Assembly (NCBI GenBank): GCA_044225795.1
Contig: JBGAIF010000006.1
Span: 1-64,000, forward strand
Origin: Nemorincola sp044225795
GTDB taxonomy: Bacteria; Bacteroidota; Bacteroidia; Chitinophagales; Chitinophagaceae
Reading direction: 5' to 3'
Length of the DNA stretch: 64,000 nt
The number at the start of each line of letters is the position of its first letter. Position 1 is the first letter of the stretch. The translations under genes were made by a program, and so were the position numbers. This document shows positions 52,224 to 61,663 of the stretch, piece by piece. The notes below the pieces were generated by a model. The model made no database searches. It had not been told where the DNA came from and saw nothing but the letters and a program-made list of their open reading frames with translations.

Positions 52224-52458
52224 ATAGTCCGTGGGTGCTTATACAGAAAATAAGTTAGGGCTTTTAGTGCATACAAGATATGATAATTCCGGGCTTGTAC
52301 ACATTTGGTCATAGTGATAAATGCGTAAACGATTGGTCTGTAAATTGTTTTCACGTATCTTAATTTTTTAAGTTCCTGGAGTTTAAAAACTGACATTCTG
52401 AGTCATTGATTGATCTTCTTTGCATAAATTTGTTTACATATTTGCTGTCCCCTCTTTT

Positions 52459-53325
52459 ATGAAAATATTGATATTGACGATATTGTCGGTTGCCGGAAGT
52501 GTATATTCACTAAGAGCCCAAACTAACCATTCGACCAATGGGAGATATCCTGTCCGGAAATTATTTGAGCCGCAACTTATTTACGTCAAAGGTGGACAGT
52601 TCACTATGGGCGACGATTTGCGAAGTGAGGAAGAGAGACCTGCACATGTCGTAAATCTGAGTGGTTTTTACATAGGTAAATATGAGGTTACGGTTGCTCA
52701 GTTTCGTGAGTTTATCGAAAAAAGCGCGTATGTTACCGATGCGGAAAAGGAGGGCTTGAGTTACGTTTGGGACGGAGCCAACCTGATCTATGGTAAGAAT
52801 GGTGTAACCTGGCGTGATGATGTATATGGAAACAGGAGAGTGAATGAAGAGGATCATCCGGTTATACACGTAAGCCGAAACGATGCTGAAGCATATTGCA
52901 AGTGGCTGTCTCAGCAGACTGGTAAAAAGTATAGACTCCCCACAGAGGCTGAATGGGAATATGCAGCAAAGGGAGGGATACGTCATGACAAGTTTATTTT
53001 CAGTGGAGGAAATGAAATGGGAAATGTTGGCTGGTATGCAGGCAACAGCGGACAAAAGACGCACCCTGTAGGAAAGAAAAAACCTAACGGGCTTGGTGTA
53101 TATGATATGAGCGGCAATGTGTGGGAATGGTGCTCTGACTGGTATGCATTATATAAACCGGATACAGTGACCAATCCACAAGGTCCGGCCACCGGTGAGA
53201 ATGGAATTTTAAGGGGAGGGGCATGGAGATTTTTTGACACACGCACGCGCTGCACTTCACGTCGCGATACGCAGCCGGCATTCAACGGTAGTGGAATCGG
53301 TTTCAGAGTGGCGGCAACTAAATAG
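52459..53325 (+). CDS. SUMF1/formylglycine-generating-enzyme-like secreted protein 1
   Basis: 288 aa from the ATG at 52459. Signal MKILILTILSVAGSVYSLRA, then the SUMF1 (FGE-sulfatase) domain: YVKGGQFTMGDD, GKYEVTVAQFREF, YRLPTEAEWEYAAKGG, YDMSGNVWEWCSDWY and ILRGGAW...GIGFRVA. The active-site cysteine pair of true FGE (in the stretch after RGGSW) is absent, so formylglycine formation is unlikely; a binding or structural role, as in GldK-type or lectin-fold relatives, is more likely. Followed 21 bp later by a close paralogue. Confidence 0.85.
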   Translation: MKILILTILSVAGSVYSLRAQTNHSTNGRYPVRKLFEPQLIYVKGGQFTMGDDLRSEEERPAHVVNLSGFYIGKYEVTVAQFREFIEKSAYVTDAEKEGLSYVWDGANLIYGKNGVTWRDDVYGNRRVNEEDHPVIHVSRNDAEAYCKWLSQQTGKKYRLPTEAEWEYAAKGGIRHDKFIFSGGNEMGNVGWYAGNSGQKTHPVGKKKPNGLGVYDMSGNVWEWCSDWYALYKPDTVTNPQGPATGENGILRGGAWRFFDTRTRCTSRRDTQPAFNGSGIGFRVAATK

Positions 53326-53346
53326 CAAACCTAACACCTAAATCCC

Positions 53347-54207
53347 ATGGTAATGACGAGACGATATTTGATTTTACTTTTTGCTATGCTGCCTGCCACT
53401 CTTTTAATGGCACAAGAAAAGAAGGACGCCTTAAAGTGCATAGTGCCCGAAATGGTATTTGTAAAAGAGGGGACTTTTACTATGGGTAACAACAAATCAT
53501 CTATTGATGACGAGAAGCCTGAACATAAAGTTCTGCTCTCTTCTTATTATATAGGCAAGTACGAAGTTTCGGTGGCTGAGTTTCGCAGGTTCATGGATAC
53601 ACATACCTATGTTACAGATGCGGAGAAAGACGGATTTAGCTGGGTGTGGGATGGAAAAAGCCTTATACATGATATGAAAGGAGTTACCTGGCAGGATGAT
53701 GTTTTTGGGAAGAAAAGAATAGGGCAAGAGAACCATCCTGTTATTCACGTAAGCAGAAATGATGCGGAAGCTTATTGCAAGTGGCTTAGTGAGCTGACAG
53801 GCAAAAAGTATAGGTTGCCAACAGAAGCTGAATGGGAGTATGCGGCAAAAGGGGGGCCTAAGCATGAACATTTTCAATATAGTGGGAGCAACCAAATGAC
53901 AAAAGTCGGGTGGTTTGCTTTTAATAGCGATGGTGCCACACACCCGGTTGGTATGAAAGCGCCTAACGGTTTGGGGATTCATGATATGAGCGGCAACGTA
54001 TGGGAGTGGTGCTCCGGGTGGTTCGGTGCTTACACGGCTGAGCAGCAAACTGACCCAGCGGGCGTCGACACCGGATCCGATGGTATTCTCAGGGGTGGAG
54101 CCTGGCGTTTTTTTTCATCGCGTACCACCTGTACTGCCCGTAGAAATTGTATCCCTTCATTCAACGGTAGTGGCATCGGATTCAGACTTGCCTGTTCTGT
54201 TAAATAG
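53347..54207 (+). CDS. SUMF1/formylglycine-generating-enzyme-like secreted protein 2
   Basis: 286 aa; start ATG 53347 or 53353. Signal RRYLILLFAMLPATLLMA with cleavage before QEKKD. Same domain blocks as the previous gene: FVKEGTFTMGNN, GKYEVSVAEFRRF, YRLPTEAEWEYAAKGG, HDMSGNVWEWCSGWF and ILRGGAWRFFSSRTTC. It also lacks the catalytic Cys pair. Clearly a tandem duplicate that has diverged at the surface loops. Confidence 0.85.
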   Translation: MVMTRRYLILLFAMLPATLLMAQEKKDALKCIVPEMVFVKEGTFTMGNNKSSIDDEKPEHKVLLSSYYIGKYEVSVAEFRRFMDTHTYVTDAEKDGFSWVWDGKSLIHDMKGVTWQDDVFGKKRIGQENHPVIHVSRNDAEAYCKWLSELTGKKYRLPTEAEWEYAAKGGPKHEHFQYSGSNQMTKVGWFAFNSDGATHPVGMKAPNGLGIHDMSGNVWEWCSGWFGAYTAEQQTDPAGVDTGSDGILRGGAWRFFSSRTTCTARRNCIPSFNGSGIGFRLACSVK

Positions 54208-54241
54208 TACCCTGAATGTTTTAGCGATGATATGCTCTGAT

Positions 54242-55045
54242 TTAAGGGTGGTAGTATGCCTGGGCCTTTGGTAATAGATCCTTTATATTTTGTATGCGCT
54301 GCTCGTCGCTCGGGTGTGTACTGAGCAACACAGGTGTGCTTGAAGTGCCTACGGATTGCATACGCTGCCAGAAAGTAACAGCAGTAGCCGGGTTATAGCC
54401 GGCAACAGCCATAAAGTATAGCCCCATCTCATCTGCTTCGCTTTCCTGCTTCCTGGAGAAGGCAAGCACACCAAGTGTGCTGCTGACACCGTAAGAGCTG
54501 TTAAAAAGATCCTGTGTTTGCTGCGGCTCTGATGAGAGCAGGGTAGAGAGCGCGACTCCTCCATACTGCACCAGCAGTTGCTCACTCATTCGCTCGTTGC
54601 CATGTTTCAAAACTGCATGGGCAATCTCATGGCCCATTACTACGGCAAGGTCTGTATCAGATATGGTAAGTGGTATGATGCCGCTGTACACAACGATCTT
54701 ACCTCCGGGCAGGCACCAGGCATTTACTTCAGCATTGTTCACCAGGTTGAATTCCCATGCATAATTCTGTATCAGGCTGCTTTGGCCCTTCTGAGCCAGG
54801 TACTGGGCTACGCCGCTGGTCATCCTGGCGCCAACGCGTTGCACCATATCGGCAGCAGGTGTACCTGTTACCGGAGGGTTTGTGGATAGAAACGAGCTAT
54901 ATTGCTGATTGGCCAATGACAGTACAGTTCCGTCATCAACAAGGTCCAGGGTTTTACGTCCATTGGCATTCTTATGGCAGGCGTTGAATGTTGCCGCCGA
55001 TAAGAGTAAAGAGGCCGGTAAAACATATCTGAAAAGCTTATTCAT
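54242..55045 (-). CDS. M48-family lipoprotein metalloprotease (LoiP/BepA-like)
   Basis: 267 aa. Lipoprotein signal (LPASLLLSAATFNAC). Zinc motif GHEIAHAVLKH (HExxH) with the third ligand in EADEMGLYFMAVAGYNP (E of ESEAD). It degrades or surveys misfolded outer-membrane proteins in the periplasm. C-terminal STHPSDEQRIQNIK is a family block. Single gene, convergent with the SUMF1 pair. Confidence 0.9.
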   Translation of the reverse strand: MNKLFRYVLPASLLLSAATFNACHKNANGRKTLDLVDDGTVLSLANQQYSSFLSTNPPVTGTPAADMVQRVGARMTSGVAQYLAQKGQSSLIQNYAWEFNLVNNAEVNAWCLPGGKIVVYSGIIPLTISDTDLAVVMGHEIAHAVLKHGNERMSEQLLVQYGGVALSTLLSSEPQQTQDLFNSSYGVSSTLGVLAFSRKQESEADEMGLYFMAVAGYNPATAVTFWQRMQSVGTSSTPVLLSTHPSDEQRIQNIKDLLPKAQAYYHP

Positions 55046-55103
55046 CGTTGTGTCGTTTTCTCCGGCAAATTTACGCCAATATCATCAGCTTCAGGGCATA
55101 CAG

Positions 55104-56558
55104 CTACCCCTTCACCGTAAACTCATAATAGCAACTGCCTTTTACCACATTCTTTTGAAATTCTTTATTGTCTGTAGCTGATAACATGCTTCTTTGTTTT
55201 TTAGCATCGGTATCGCTTATAATACCTTCATCGGTTCTTACTATTCTCCCTTTTGTTTTCCCGATGAGTGTTTTGTATAGTTTTTCAGCCGGGAAATTCT
55301 CCGAACCGCCCCATGCTGATGGTATCTTGTTTTGAACCAGCGGCATGAAGGCTACCAGTTCATCACTCTTCATCATTTCCAGACCGCTCTTTGATGCTGT
55401 GCCATTGTGGCTGCCATGATGCCCTGTCTTATAAAATACGGTATTGGCCAGCAGTTCGTCTGTATTCTTTCCTCCGGCTTTCTTCAGCGCACTCATTACT
55501 TCCGGCTTGTGCCACGACATCCAGTTGCCGGATTGTGCATCGCCCGGCAGCAGGATCACTTTTCCTGATCCCTCAAATTCCAGCGCCATAGCAAGGCTGG
55601 TGTTGTTGGTAAGGCTCGTAAGAGCAAGCGCCAGTTGGTTACTTGCACTCAGCCAGTCGGTCTCTATTTGTCGCCATTTCCATTCCGACGAGTTATATTT
55701 TTTGAAGAAGTTGTTCTTTTCTACGCCAGTCATGTGGTATTTATCTGCAAAAGGTGATACCAGGTCCCGGAGTGCTACCCCTGAGTTGACAGGGATGTCC
55801 TGTGTCGAATCAGAATCTGTTGTTGCGGCAAGGTGATACATTTCATCTTCATTCATCTCAACACGCAGGAATTTCAGGTCTTTATCGCGCGGAGGACCAA
55901 GAATATAAAACTTAATACCTTCCGCGCCGGCGATATCCTTCGTTACTTCTCCCGGCTGCCGGTAGTGTAGTTTCCGTCCTTTTGTTCTTACATATTCCAT
56001 TGCATCGTCGTTGGTCTTAGAGCCAACCGCCAGGTGTTTGCCATGGTCCGTTCCCTCTTCAAAGGCCAATAGCTGCATTGTTTGCTGCAGGCTGCTTTTC
56101 ACGCGATGCAGATGCTTTCCTGCCCCTTTGATATTATTATCCGCCTGTACTTTATTAAGTCCCGTTAACATATCAGAAGTTACCTTCTTCAGTTCTTTCA
56201 GTTTTTTTCCGTATTTCTTCTTTAGAGTGGCCGCAACGGGGTCTGTAGCATCCTCTACCCACGACATCCATACCTCGTTCACATCTATTTTGTCAAAAAC
56301 TTTCCTGGCCAGGTTGAAGCCCGATACGTGATCTTCATGCTGGTGCGTTACGATCATCAGGTCCAGTTTACCCCCAGTTACCTGCCTGATGTCTTCTACA
56401 CATGGTACCATGAGTTCTGCCGTAGTATTCCAGCCGCCGCAGTCTATTAGCATCCGGAAGGTGGTATCCGCACCCTTCTGAAAGAGTAGTAACAGGCAAT
56501 CGCCAACCGATCCTGTATTGTACATTCTGATCTTAACGGAAGTTATTTTACCAGCCAT
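55104..56558 (-). CDS. ComEC/Rec2-like MBL-fold hydrolase
   Basis: 484 aa from the ATG at 56558 (MAGKITSVKIRMYNTGSVGDCL). Metal motif THQHEDHVSGF gives H72, H74, D76, H77; further ligands in LPGDAQSGNW and KTGHHGSHNG, the latter being typical of ComEC-type soluble hydrolases. The substrate is unknown; nucleic acids or nucleotides are possible. The start overlaps the end of the upstream peptidase gene by 11 bp, so the two are co-translated. It is longer than usual because of a ~200-residue insertion (91-280) that may be an accessory domain. Confidence 0.8.
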   Translation of the reverse strand: MAGKITSVKIRMYNTGSVGDCLLLLFQKGADTTFRMLIDCGGWNTTAELMVPCVEDIRQVTGGKLDLMIVTHQHEDHVSGFNLARKVFDKIDVNEVWMSWVEDATDPVAATLKKKYGKKLKELKKVTSDMLTGLNKVQADNNIKGAGKHLHRVKSSLQQTMQLLAFEEGTDHGKHLAVGSKTNDDAMEYVRTKGRKLHYRQPGEVTKDIAGAEGIKFYILGPPRDKDLKFLRVEMNEDEMYHLAATTDSDSTQDIPVNSGVALRDLVSPFADKYHMTGVEKNNFFKKYNSSEWKWRQIETDWLSASNQLALALTSLTNNTSLAMALEFEGSGKVILLPGDAQSGNWMSWHKPEVMSALKKAGGKNTDELLANTVFYKTGHHGSHNGTASKSGLEMMKSDELVAFMPLVQNKIPSAWGGSENFPAEKLYKTLIGKTKGRIVRTDEGIISDTDAKKQRSMLSATDNKEFQKNVVKGSCYYEFTVKG

Positions 56559-58617
56559 AAAATGCGTTGTTTGATTTGTGAATATGGGCAAATGCTTCTT
56601 CTCCGTGATGATGATCAGCGGCAAACCCTAGTTTATCGGAAAGTGAACCGTACAGGCAGTCATATTGTTTTTTTACCCTGTCCTCATTTAAGATCATCTT
56701 GCGTTTATTGCCATCGGCATAGCTGAAGATAGGTTTTCTGATCACGTGTCTTAATGTCAAAGTGTCGAGGTCAAAGATCATGGTACAACCTCCCCTGAAT
56801 GTGAAGTTACCTGCTTCATATTCTTTACTGTTATCCAGGTGAAACGGGTGGAATGAAACACTATTATCTTTATTGATCTTAGAGCTGACTCCACATCGTT
56901 GAGCCAGTGTGAGTATGATCTGGCTCTGTTGATTGCCGTCTGGTCCTACTCGGTTGTGCAGGCGCAGCGTATGTACCTCTATGGATGGCCCTACGCGGTA
57001 GGTTCGTGAGCTACGGATGCCGAGTTTTTTATATTGATCCGAGAATACCAGGCCCGTAAGCTGTTCAAATCTTCTCGCTGTTGCCGGGTCTTTGCTTGCC
57101 TCATATATATAGTAGTGCAATCCTTTTATACCACGTTCTTTGTCGCCGGAAGTAATGAACTCTTTTGTCGTTTCGAATATCTTTTCCCGGTCGTTCTGGT
57201 AGGCGAGTTTTTCCTTGAATACCCTGAGAAACGCTATGGTTTCCTGTGTGAAGTAGCTTTTCTGGTCCTCGTCCTGTAATGTGTTGTAGAACAGGGTATC
57301 TACAGAGAGATTCGGAACACCGTCCGGGAATATGCCTCTCTTTCTGAAGGCGTTGATGAATGCTATCCGGTAGTGATGTTTGTCATCACTTACCAGCTCT
57401 TTATCAGCCGTTATCAACGCTCTAAGGTAGTCACCATAGTTGATATCTACCGGCGGGCAATAGTCGAGCGCGCGCACGCACATAGTAAGTATATGCGATG
57501 CCGTTGTTGCGGCTTCTTCCGCCAGCCGGTTCACCAGGTCGGGGTGAATGGCGCCATGTGCCAGTATGCCTGTTCCGTTGGTAGCTATACGCAACAGGTC
57601 GGCTGTTCTGTTCTTGTAGATGGCAATGAAAGCGTCAAATATTGCAGAGACAAGTAATGCGCCACGTTCGTGACACTCGAAATTTGACTCATAATCTGTT
57701 GTGTTTGGCTTGGTACGTTTCCATGTACCGTTCTCATTGCTGCCTATCGCATCCCGAAGGGAGCTGTAATACCCTGTTGATTCACCAAATTCTACAGCCA
57801 GTTTTCCGAGCAGGCTCTCCGCGTCCAGCTCGCCCCTTACTAAGGCCAGTTGGTTGCGTACTATTTCCGGGTAGGTGAAATGTTGCAGCAGCGCCACAAT
57901 ATCTGCAAAACCTTCGTGGAAGGCGGCAACGTCTGGGTTTGAGCTTTCCATATAGCGGCTATACATGCTATCAAGCAGTGCATGTGTGGTCTCATGGGCT
58001 ATTATGTCATGAGACAGGCAGGAATAAACGATACCGTTGGGCAGGAACAGCCCCTTTTGCACAGGCATCGCATTATAGTACCCGAACAATAAGGCTTTAC
58101 GTTCGGGGCTGTAGTAGGCGTTCTGATCTCTGAAACCATGCGGATATACAAACAATTTGTCCACATAGTGATAGGTTGTTTTACCTCCGTATGTTCTTTC
58201 CAGCGGGCTCCAGATCACTTTACGGCCCAGCGCACGCTCAAAATTCTTTATGGTGGACATGACGACCGCATATACCATTTGTTGATGAAACTGCGGATTT
58301 GTTTCGCTTGGTGTCAGCCCGTCTGAAGCAAGCAGGTGCGGATCGTTCAGGTCCACAGGCGCATAGGTGGCGTTGCTTGCCGGATCCCGGTCTATGACCT
58401 TGATATATTCGCCCTCCGGACCCGGTTTCAGGTTTTCTTCCCAGGGTACTTTATACACGATCTGGTTGATATCGGCTGTTTCCAGGTTAAGGGATGTGAT
58501 GGGGTCAAATGCGTATCCCCTTAGTTTTCGGAATGGAGGCTTCGATGTAGCGATCTTGTTGGCCATCTTTTTCTCTTTAGTTCTAAGTGTACTATAAAAA
58601 TGATGATCTTTTTTCAT
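56548..58617 (-). CDS. Thermolysin-like (gluzincin) peptidase-domain protein
   Basis: 689 aa; start ATG 58617 or MANK at 58566. No signal peptide, so probably cytoplasmic. HETTHALLDSMYSRY (HExxH at 208-212) with FHEGFADIVALL (Glu ligand 235) is the M4/gluzincin zinc site. About 350 further residues are helical, then a beta-rich C-terminal region (RTYRVGPSIEVHTLRLHNRVGP). No exact family name. The following MBL gene overlaps by 11 bp. A cytoplasmic M4-like peptidase with an MBL partner suggests a regulated protease system, not a secreted enzyme. Confidence 0.7.
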   Translation of the reverse strand: MKKDHHFYSTLRTKEKKMANKIATSKPPFRKLRGYAFDPITSLNLETADINQIVYKVPWEENLKPGPEGEYIKVIDRDPASNATYAPVDLNDPHLLASDGLTPSETNPQFHQQMVYAVVMSTIKNFERALGRKVIWSPLERTYGGKTTYHYVDKLFVYPHGFRDQNAYYSPERKALLFGYYNAMPVQKGLFLPNGIVYSCLSHDIIAHETTHALLDSMYSRYMESSNPDVAAFHEGFADIVALLQHFTYPEIVRNQLALVRGELDAESLLGKLAVEFGESTGYYSSLRDAIGSNENGTWKRTKPNTTDYESNFECHERGALLVSAIFDAFIAIYKNRTADLLRIATNGTGILAHGAIHPDLVNRLAEEAATTASHILTMCVRALDYCPPVDINYGDYLRALITADKELVSDDKHHYRIAFINAFRKRGIFPDGVPNLSVDTLFYNTLQDEDQKSYFTQETIAFLRVFKEKLAYQNDREKIFETTKEFITSGDKERGIKGLHYYIYEASKDPATARRFEQLTGLVFSDQYKKLGIRSSRTYRVGPSIEVHTLRLHNRVGPDGNQQSQIILTLAQRCGVSSKINKDNSVSFHPFHLDNSKEYEAGNFTFRGGCTMIFDLDTLTLRHVIRKPIFSYADGNKRKMILNEDRVKKQYDCLYGSLSDKLGFAADHHHGEEAFAHIHKSNNAFYGW

Positions 58618-58669
58618 TTAAACAATTTGATAAACACGTTTTTTTAATTAAATAGACTCACAGGTAGTC

Positions 58670-58698
58670 TTGCCCTAAGTTCGGTTGTCATATCTTTG
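58670..58698 (+). promoter_or_regulatory. Promoter of purB
   Basis: TTG at 58670-58672 and TATCTTTG at 58691-58698, spacer 18 nt; the ATG is 5 nt downstream of the -7 element. Confidence 0.6.
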
Positions 58699-58703
58699 CG
58701 CCC

Positions 58704-60056
58704 ATGGAACTGAATGCACTCACTGCCATTAGCCCTGTTGACGGGCGTTATCGCTCCCAGTTATCAGCGCTCGCGCCTTATTTTTCAGAGTATGGCCTTA
58801 TCCGCTACAGGGTAAGGGTAGAGGTAGAATACTTTCTTTTTCTCGCTGAAAAAAAGGTCATATCCTTACCTGTTAAGGTTAAGGCGGCAAAATTGCGCGG
58901 CATATATGAGGACTTTACTGAGGCTGATGCACAGCAGATCAAGGCCATTGAGAAGACAACAAACCATGATGTAAAGGCAGTAGAGTATTTTCTTAAGGAA
59001 AAATTGAAACAGTTGGGAGCCGGCGACAGTGTGGAATGGATCCATTTCGGGTTGACCTCCCAGGACATCAATAACACATCAGTGCCACTGTTGTGGAAGG
59101 AGGCTCTGGAAGAGCAGTTTCTGCCTATGCTGCAGAATATCGTCCTGCAGTTGCGCAAGATGGCAAAAGAGTGGAACGGCATTCCTATGCTGGCGCGTAC
59201 CCACGGACAGCCGGCGTCGCCTACCACACTGGGCAAGGAGTGGATGGTGTTTGTGGAGCGTCTTGAAGGCCAGATCAGGTTGCTGAGCCATGTGCCATTT
59301 GCCGCCAAGTTTGGCGGGGCAACAGGTAATTTCAATGCCCATCATGTAGCCTTCGGAAATATAAATTGGGAAAAGTTCGGAAATGATTTTGTGAATAAGA
59401 AGCTTGGGTTGGAGAGAATGCAATACACAACTCAGATAGAGCATTACGACAATCTTGCCGCACAGTTCGATTCATTGAAGCGCATCAATACGATCCTGAT
59501 AGACTTTTGCAGGGATGTGTGGCAGTATATCTCTATGGATTACTTCAAGCAAAAGATCAGGGAAGGGGAAGTAGGCAGTAGTGCTATGCCGCATAAGGTG
59601 AATCCGATAGATTTTGAGAATGCAGAAGGTAATCTCGGTATTGCCAACGCATTGTATGAGCACCTTAGTGCTAAACTTCCGATCAGCCGCCTGCAGCGCG
59701 ACCTGACCGATAGCACGGTACTTCGCAACATTGGCGTGCCAATGGGGCATAGTTTCCTGGCTCTGCGCTCTATCGAAAAGGGTATGGGCAAGTTGTTGCT
59801 CAATAAGCAACGCATGGATGATGATCTCGACCGGAACTGGGCTGTAGTAGCAGAAGCCATACAGACTGTTCTGCGCAGGGAGAACTATCCTCAGCCCTAT
59901 GAGGCATTAAAAGCGCTGACAAGGGGTAAAGCAAGTATCACCAAACAGGATATACACGAGTTTGTAGATACGCTGAAAGTAAATGCCCGTGTGAAAAAGG
60001 AACTGAAGGCGATAACGCCTCACAACTATACTGGGGTTAATTTCAGTATGAGATAA
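58704..60056 (+). CDS. purB: Adenylosuccinate lyase
   Basis: 450 aa. Family signature GSSAMPHKVNPIDFENAEGN (with the catalytic Ser in the flexible loop), plus HFGLTSQDINNT and ARTHGQPASPTTLGKEW. Catalyses two steps, in purine synthesis (SAICAR to AICAR) and the AMP branch. Starts MELNALTAISPVDGRYRSQ, as in the long form of the enzyme. Stop followed directly by the convergent DUF1272 gene. Confidence 0.97.
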   Translation: MELNALTAISPVDGRYRSQLSALAPYFSEYGLIRYRVRVEVEYFLFLAEKKVISLPVKVKAAKLRGIYEDFTEADAQQIKAIEKTTNHDVKAVEYFLKEKLKQLGAGDSVEWIHFGLTSQDINNTSVPLLWKEALEEQFLPMLQNIVLQLRKMAKEWNGIPMLARTHGQPASPTTLGKEWMVFVERLEGQIRLLSHVPFAAKFGGATGNFNAHHVAFGNINWEKFGNDFVNKKLGLERMQYTTQIEHYDNLAAQFDSLKRINTILIDFCRDVWQYISMDYFKQKIREGEVGSSAMPHKVNPIDFENAEGNLGIANALYEHLSAKLPISRLQRDLTDSTVLRNIGVPMGHSFLALRSIEKGMGKLLLNKQRMDDDLDRNWAVVAEAIQTVLRRENYPQPYEALKALTRGKASITKQDIHEFVDTLKVNARVKKELKAITPHNYTGVNFSMR

Positions 60057-60347
60057 TTACCGTAGTTCCGGTTTTATGACGCCGTATTTTTCGAATAGGA
60101 GCGCGAACTGAGCCTTATTCACAGGTTTGTAGATGGCATTTGTCACAGGTGGGTTCTTTACCAGCTTTTCCTTTGGCCTGATGGGCCTGGGAACAAAACC
60201 ACCGCCACAGTTCGGACACACATTCTGCAACAGGTTATCTACACAGTCGGCGCAGAAAGTACATTCATAACTGCATACTCTTGCATCAACGGAGTCTGGC
60301 GGCAATGCTTTATTGCAGTTTTCGCATACAGGTCTTAATTCAAGCAT
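60057..60347 (-). CDS. DUF1272 zinc-ribbon protein
   Basis: 96 aa. Starts MLELRPVCENCNKALPPDS, with CxxC pairs CENC, CTFCADC and CPNCGGG: two zinc knuckles in the DUF1272 order. The C-terminal tail (KEKLVKNPPVTNAIYKPVNKAQFALLFEKYG) is an extension. Function unknown. Three bp from the methyltransferase gene, same strand, likely one operon. Confidence 0.9.
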   Translation of the reverse strand: MLELRPVCENCNKALPPDSVDARVCSYECTFCADCVDNLLQNVCPNCGGGFVPRPIRPKEKLVKNPPVTNAIYKPVNKAQFALLFEKYGVIKPELR

Positions 60348-60350
60348 AGT

Positions 60351-60875
60351 TTATTTTATAGATCTTACAAGTTCCCACAGTACCACGCCCGCGCTGACAG
60401 ATATGTTCAGCGAGTGTTTTGCGCCCCACTGGGGTATTTCAATACATCCGTCAGTCATTTTCAATACATCTTCATTTACGCCACTTACTTCATTACCAAA
60501 TACAAGTGCTATCTTTTTTCCGTCCCTGTTGAACTCATTTAGCGGGATACTATCGTGTACTTGTTCTACGGCGTAAATGGTATATCCCTCTGCTATTGCT
60601 GCTGTCACAGCATCCGTTGTTTGTTGAAAATGTTTCCAGGCAACAGTTTCCGTGGCGCCCAGCGCTGTTTTGTGAATATCCCGGTGTGGTGGGGTGGGCG
60701 TATATCCGCACAGGTATAGCCCTGCTACGGCAAATGCATCACAGGTTCGGAACACAGAACCGACATTGTGCATGCTGCGCACATCATCCAGAATGACAAG
60801 AACAGGTAGTTTCTCAGTTTGTTTTACTTCTTCGGGGCTTTTACGCTCCAGTTCGTCCATTGTCTTTTTCTGCAT
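60351..60875 (-). CDS. TrmH/SpoU-family RNA 2'-O-methyltransferase
   Basis: 174 aa, the minimal SPOUT domain. Motif 1 LDDVRSMHNVGSVFRTCDAFAVAGLYLCG, motif 2 ALVFGNEVSGVNEDVLKMTDGCIEIPQWG and motif 3 SLNISVSAGVVLWELVR, which form the SAM-binding knot. It methylates a ribose in tRNA or rRNA; the target is not predictable. The N-terminal ~20 residues (MQKKTMDELERKSPEEVKQTEK) are a charged leader. Confidence 0.92.
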   Translation of the reverse strand: MQKKTMDELERKSPEEVKQTEKLPVLVILDDVRSMHNVGSVFRTCDAFAVAGLYLCGYTPTPPHRDIHKTALGATETVAWKHFQQTTDAVTAAIAEGYTIYAVEQVHDSIPLNEFNRDGKKIALVFGNEVSGVNEDVLKMTDGCIEIPQWGAKHSLNISVSAGVVLWELVRSIK

Positions 60876-60880
60876 CCGGC

Positions 60881-61663
60881 CTAATCTATCTTCGAGATAT
60901 TTTTGATGTCCGGCAATTTGGATTTGCCTGAATTCTTGTGTTTACCGTAGTGTGATGTGAATCCGAGGCTCAGCATCATCACATGCACGTCGTAGCCGGC
61001 GTAAGGCATAACGAGACCTGCCAGGTAGTCTGTATTCAGGAAATTACCGAGGTAGTATTGGGCTTTCAGAGATACACCACGATGGAACTTCATGCCAACA
61101 AAAACATAGGGCATTATGGCCGGTGTCTTGTCGCTGAACCACTCACTGTATTTCGTTTTTGCGCTGCGGGTGACAAAGGATTTCTCTTTGTAGTTGAACG
61201 GTGCGTCCACTCCGCCGCCAAGGAACAGGTAGGTGCCTTTCTTCTCCATATTCCCGACTTTGATGCCAACGGGCACTCCGAGATTATAGGTGCGCCTCTT
61301 GACCTTTATTGTGCCGATATGCTCTATGAACCCGAGGTTTTTCATATCGAGTCCTGTGTACACGCCTACATGGTTGCCAAGGTTAAAGTTGAATGACACC
61401 CCCATATTTACAAAATAAGAGAAGCGAAGTGTTCCCAAAGTATTTGTGCTGCCCGATATCACCGGGCCGGTAGGTGTGGTAGTATATACCGGGCGCTGAA
61501 CGGTAGCTGTGGAAAAAATAGCTGCGTCGGTACTGCCACCAATGTAAAATTTCTGTATAGGAGGGTGTATCTTTAAGGCACTTGTGTCCTCAGATGCTGC
61601 CCGTGATGTGAATGGTGATATAGATAAAAATGCTATTATTAGGGCGGCTGTTGACTTGGTCAT
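60881..61663 (-). CDS. Outer-membrane beta-barrel protein
   Basis: 260 aa from the ATG at 61663 (MTKSTAALIIAFLSISPFTS); a longer start adds a non-signal stretch. Signal cleaved near RAASEDTSA. The mature part has many short amphipathic strands: FSYFVNMGVSFNFNLGNHVGVYTGLDMKNLGFIEHIG, LGVPVGIKVG, YLFLGGGVDAPFNYKEK and YVFVGMKFHRGVSLKAQYYLGNFL, typical of an eight- to ten-strand PorT/OmpW-like barrel. A basic tail (HKNSGKSKLPDIKN) ends the chain. Starts 5 bp after the methyltransferase start region; same strand. Confidence 0.75.
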   Translation of the reverse strand: MTKSTAALIIAFLSISPFTSRAASEDTSALKIHPPIQKFYIGGSTDAAIFSTATVQRPVYTTTPTGPVISGSTNTLGTLRFSYFVNMGVSFNFNLGNHVGVYTGLDMKNLGFIEHIGTIKVKRRTYNLGVPVGIKVGNMEKKGTYLFLGGGVDAPFNYKEKSFVTRSAKTKYSEWFSDKTPAIMPYVFVGMKFHRGVSLKAQYYLGNFLNTDYLAGLVMPYAGYDVHVMMLSLGFTSHYGKHKNSGKSKLPDIKNISKID

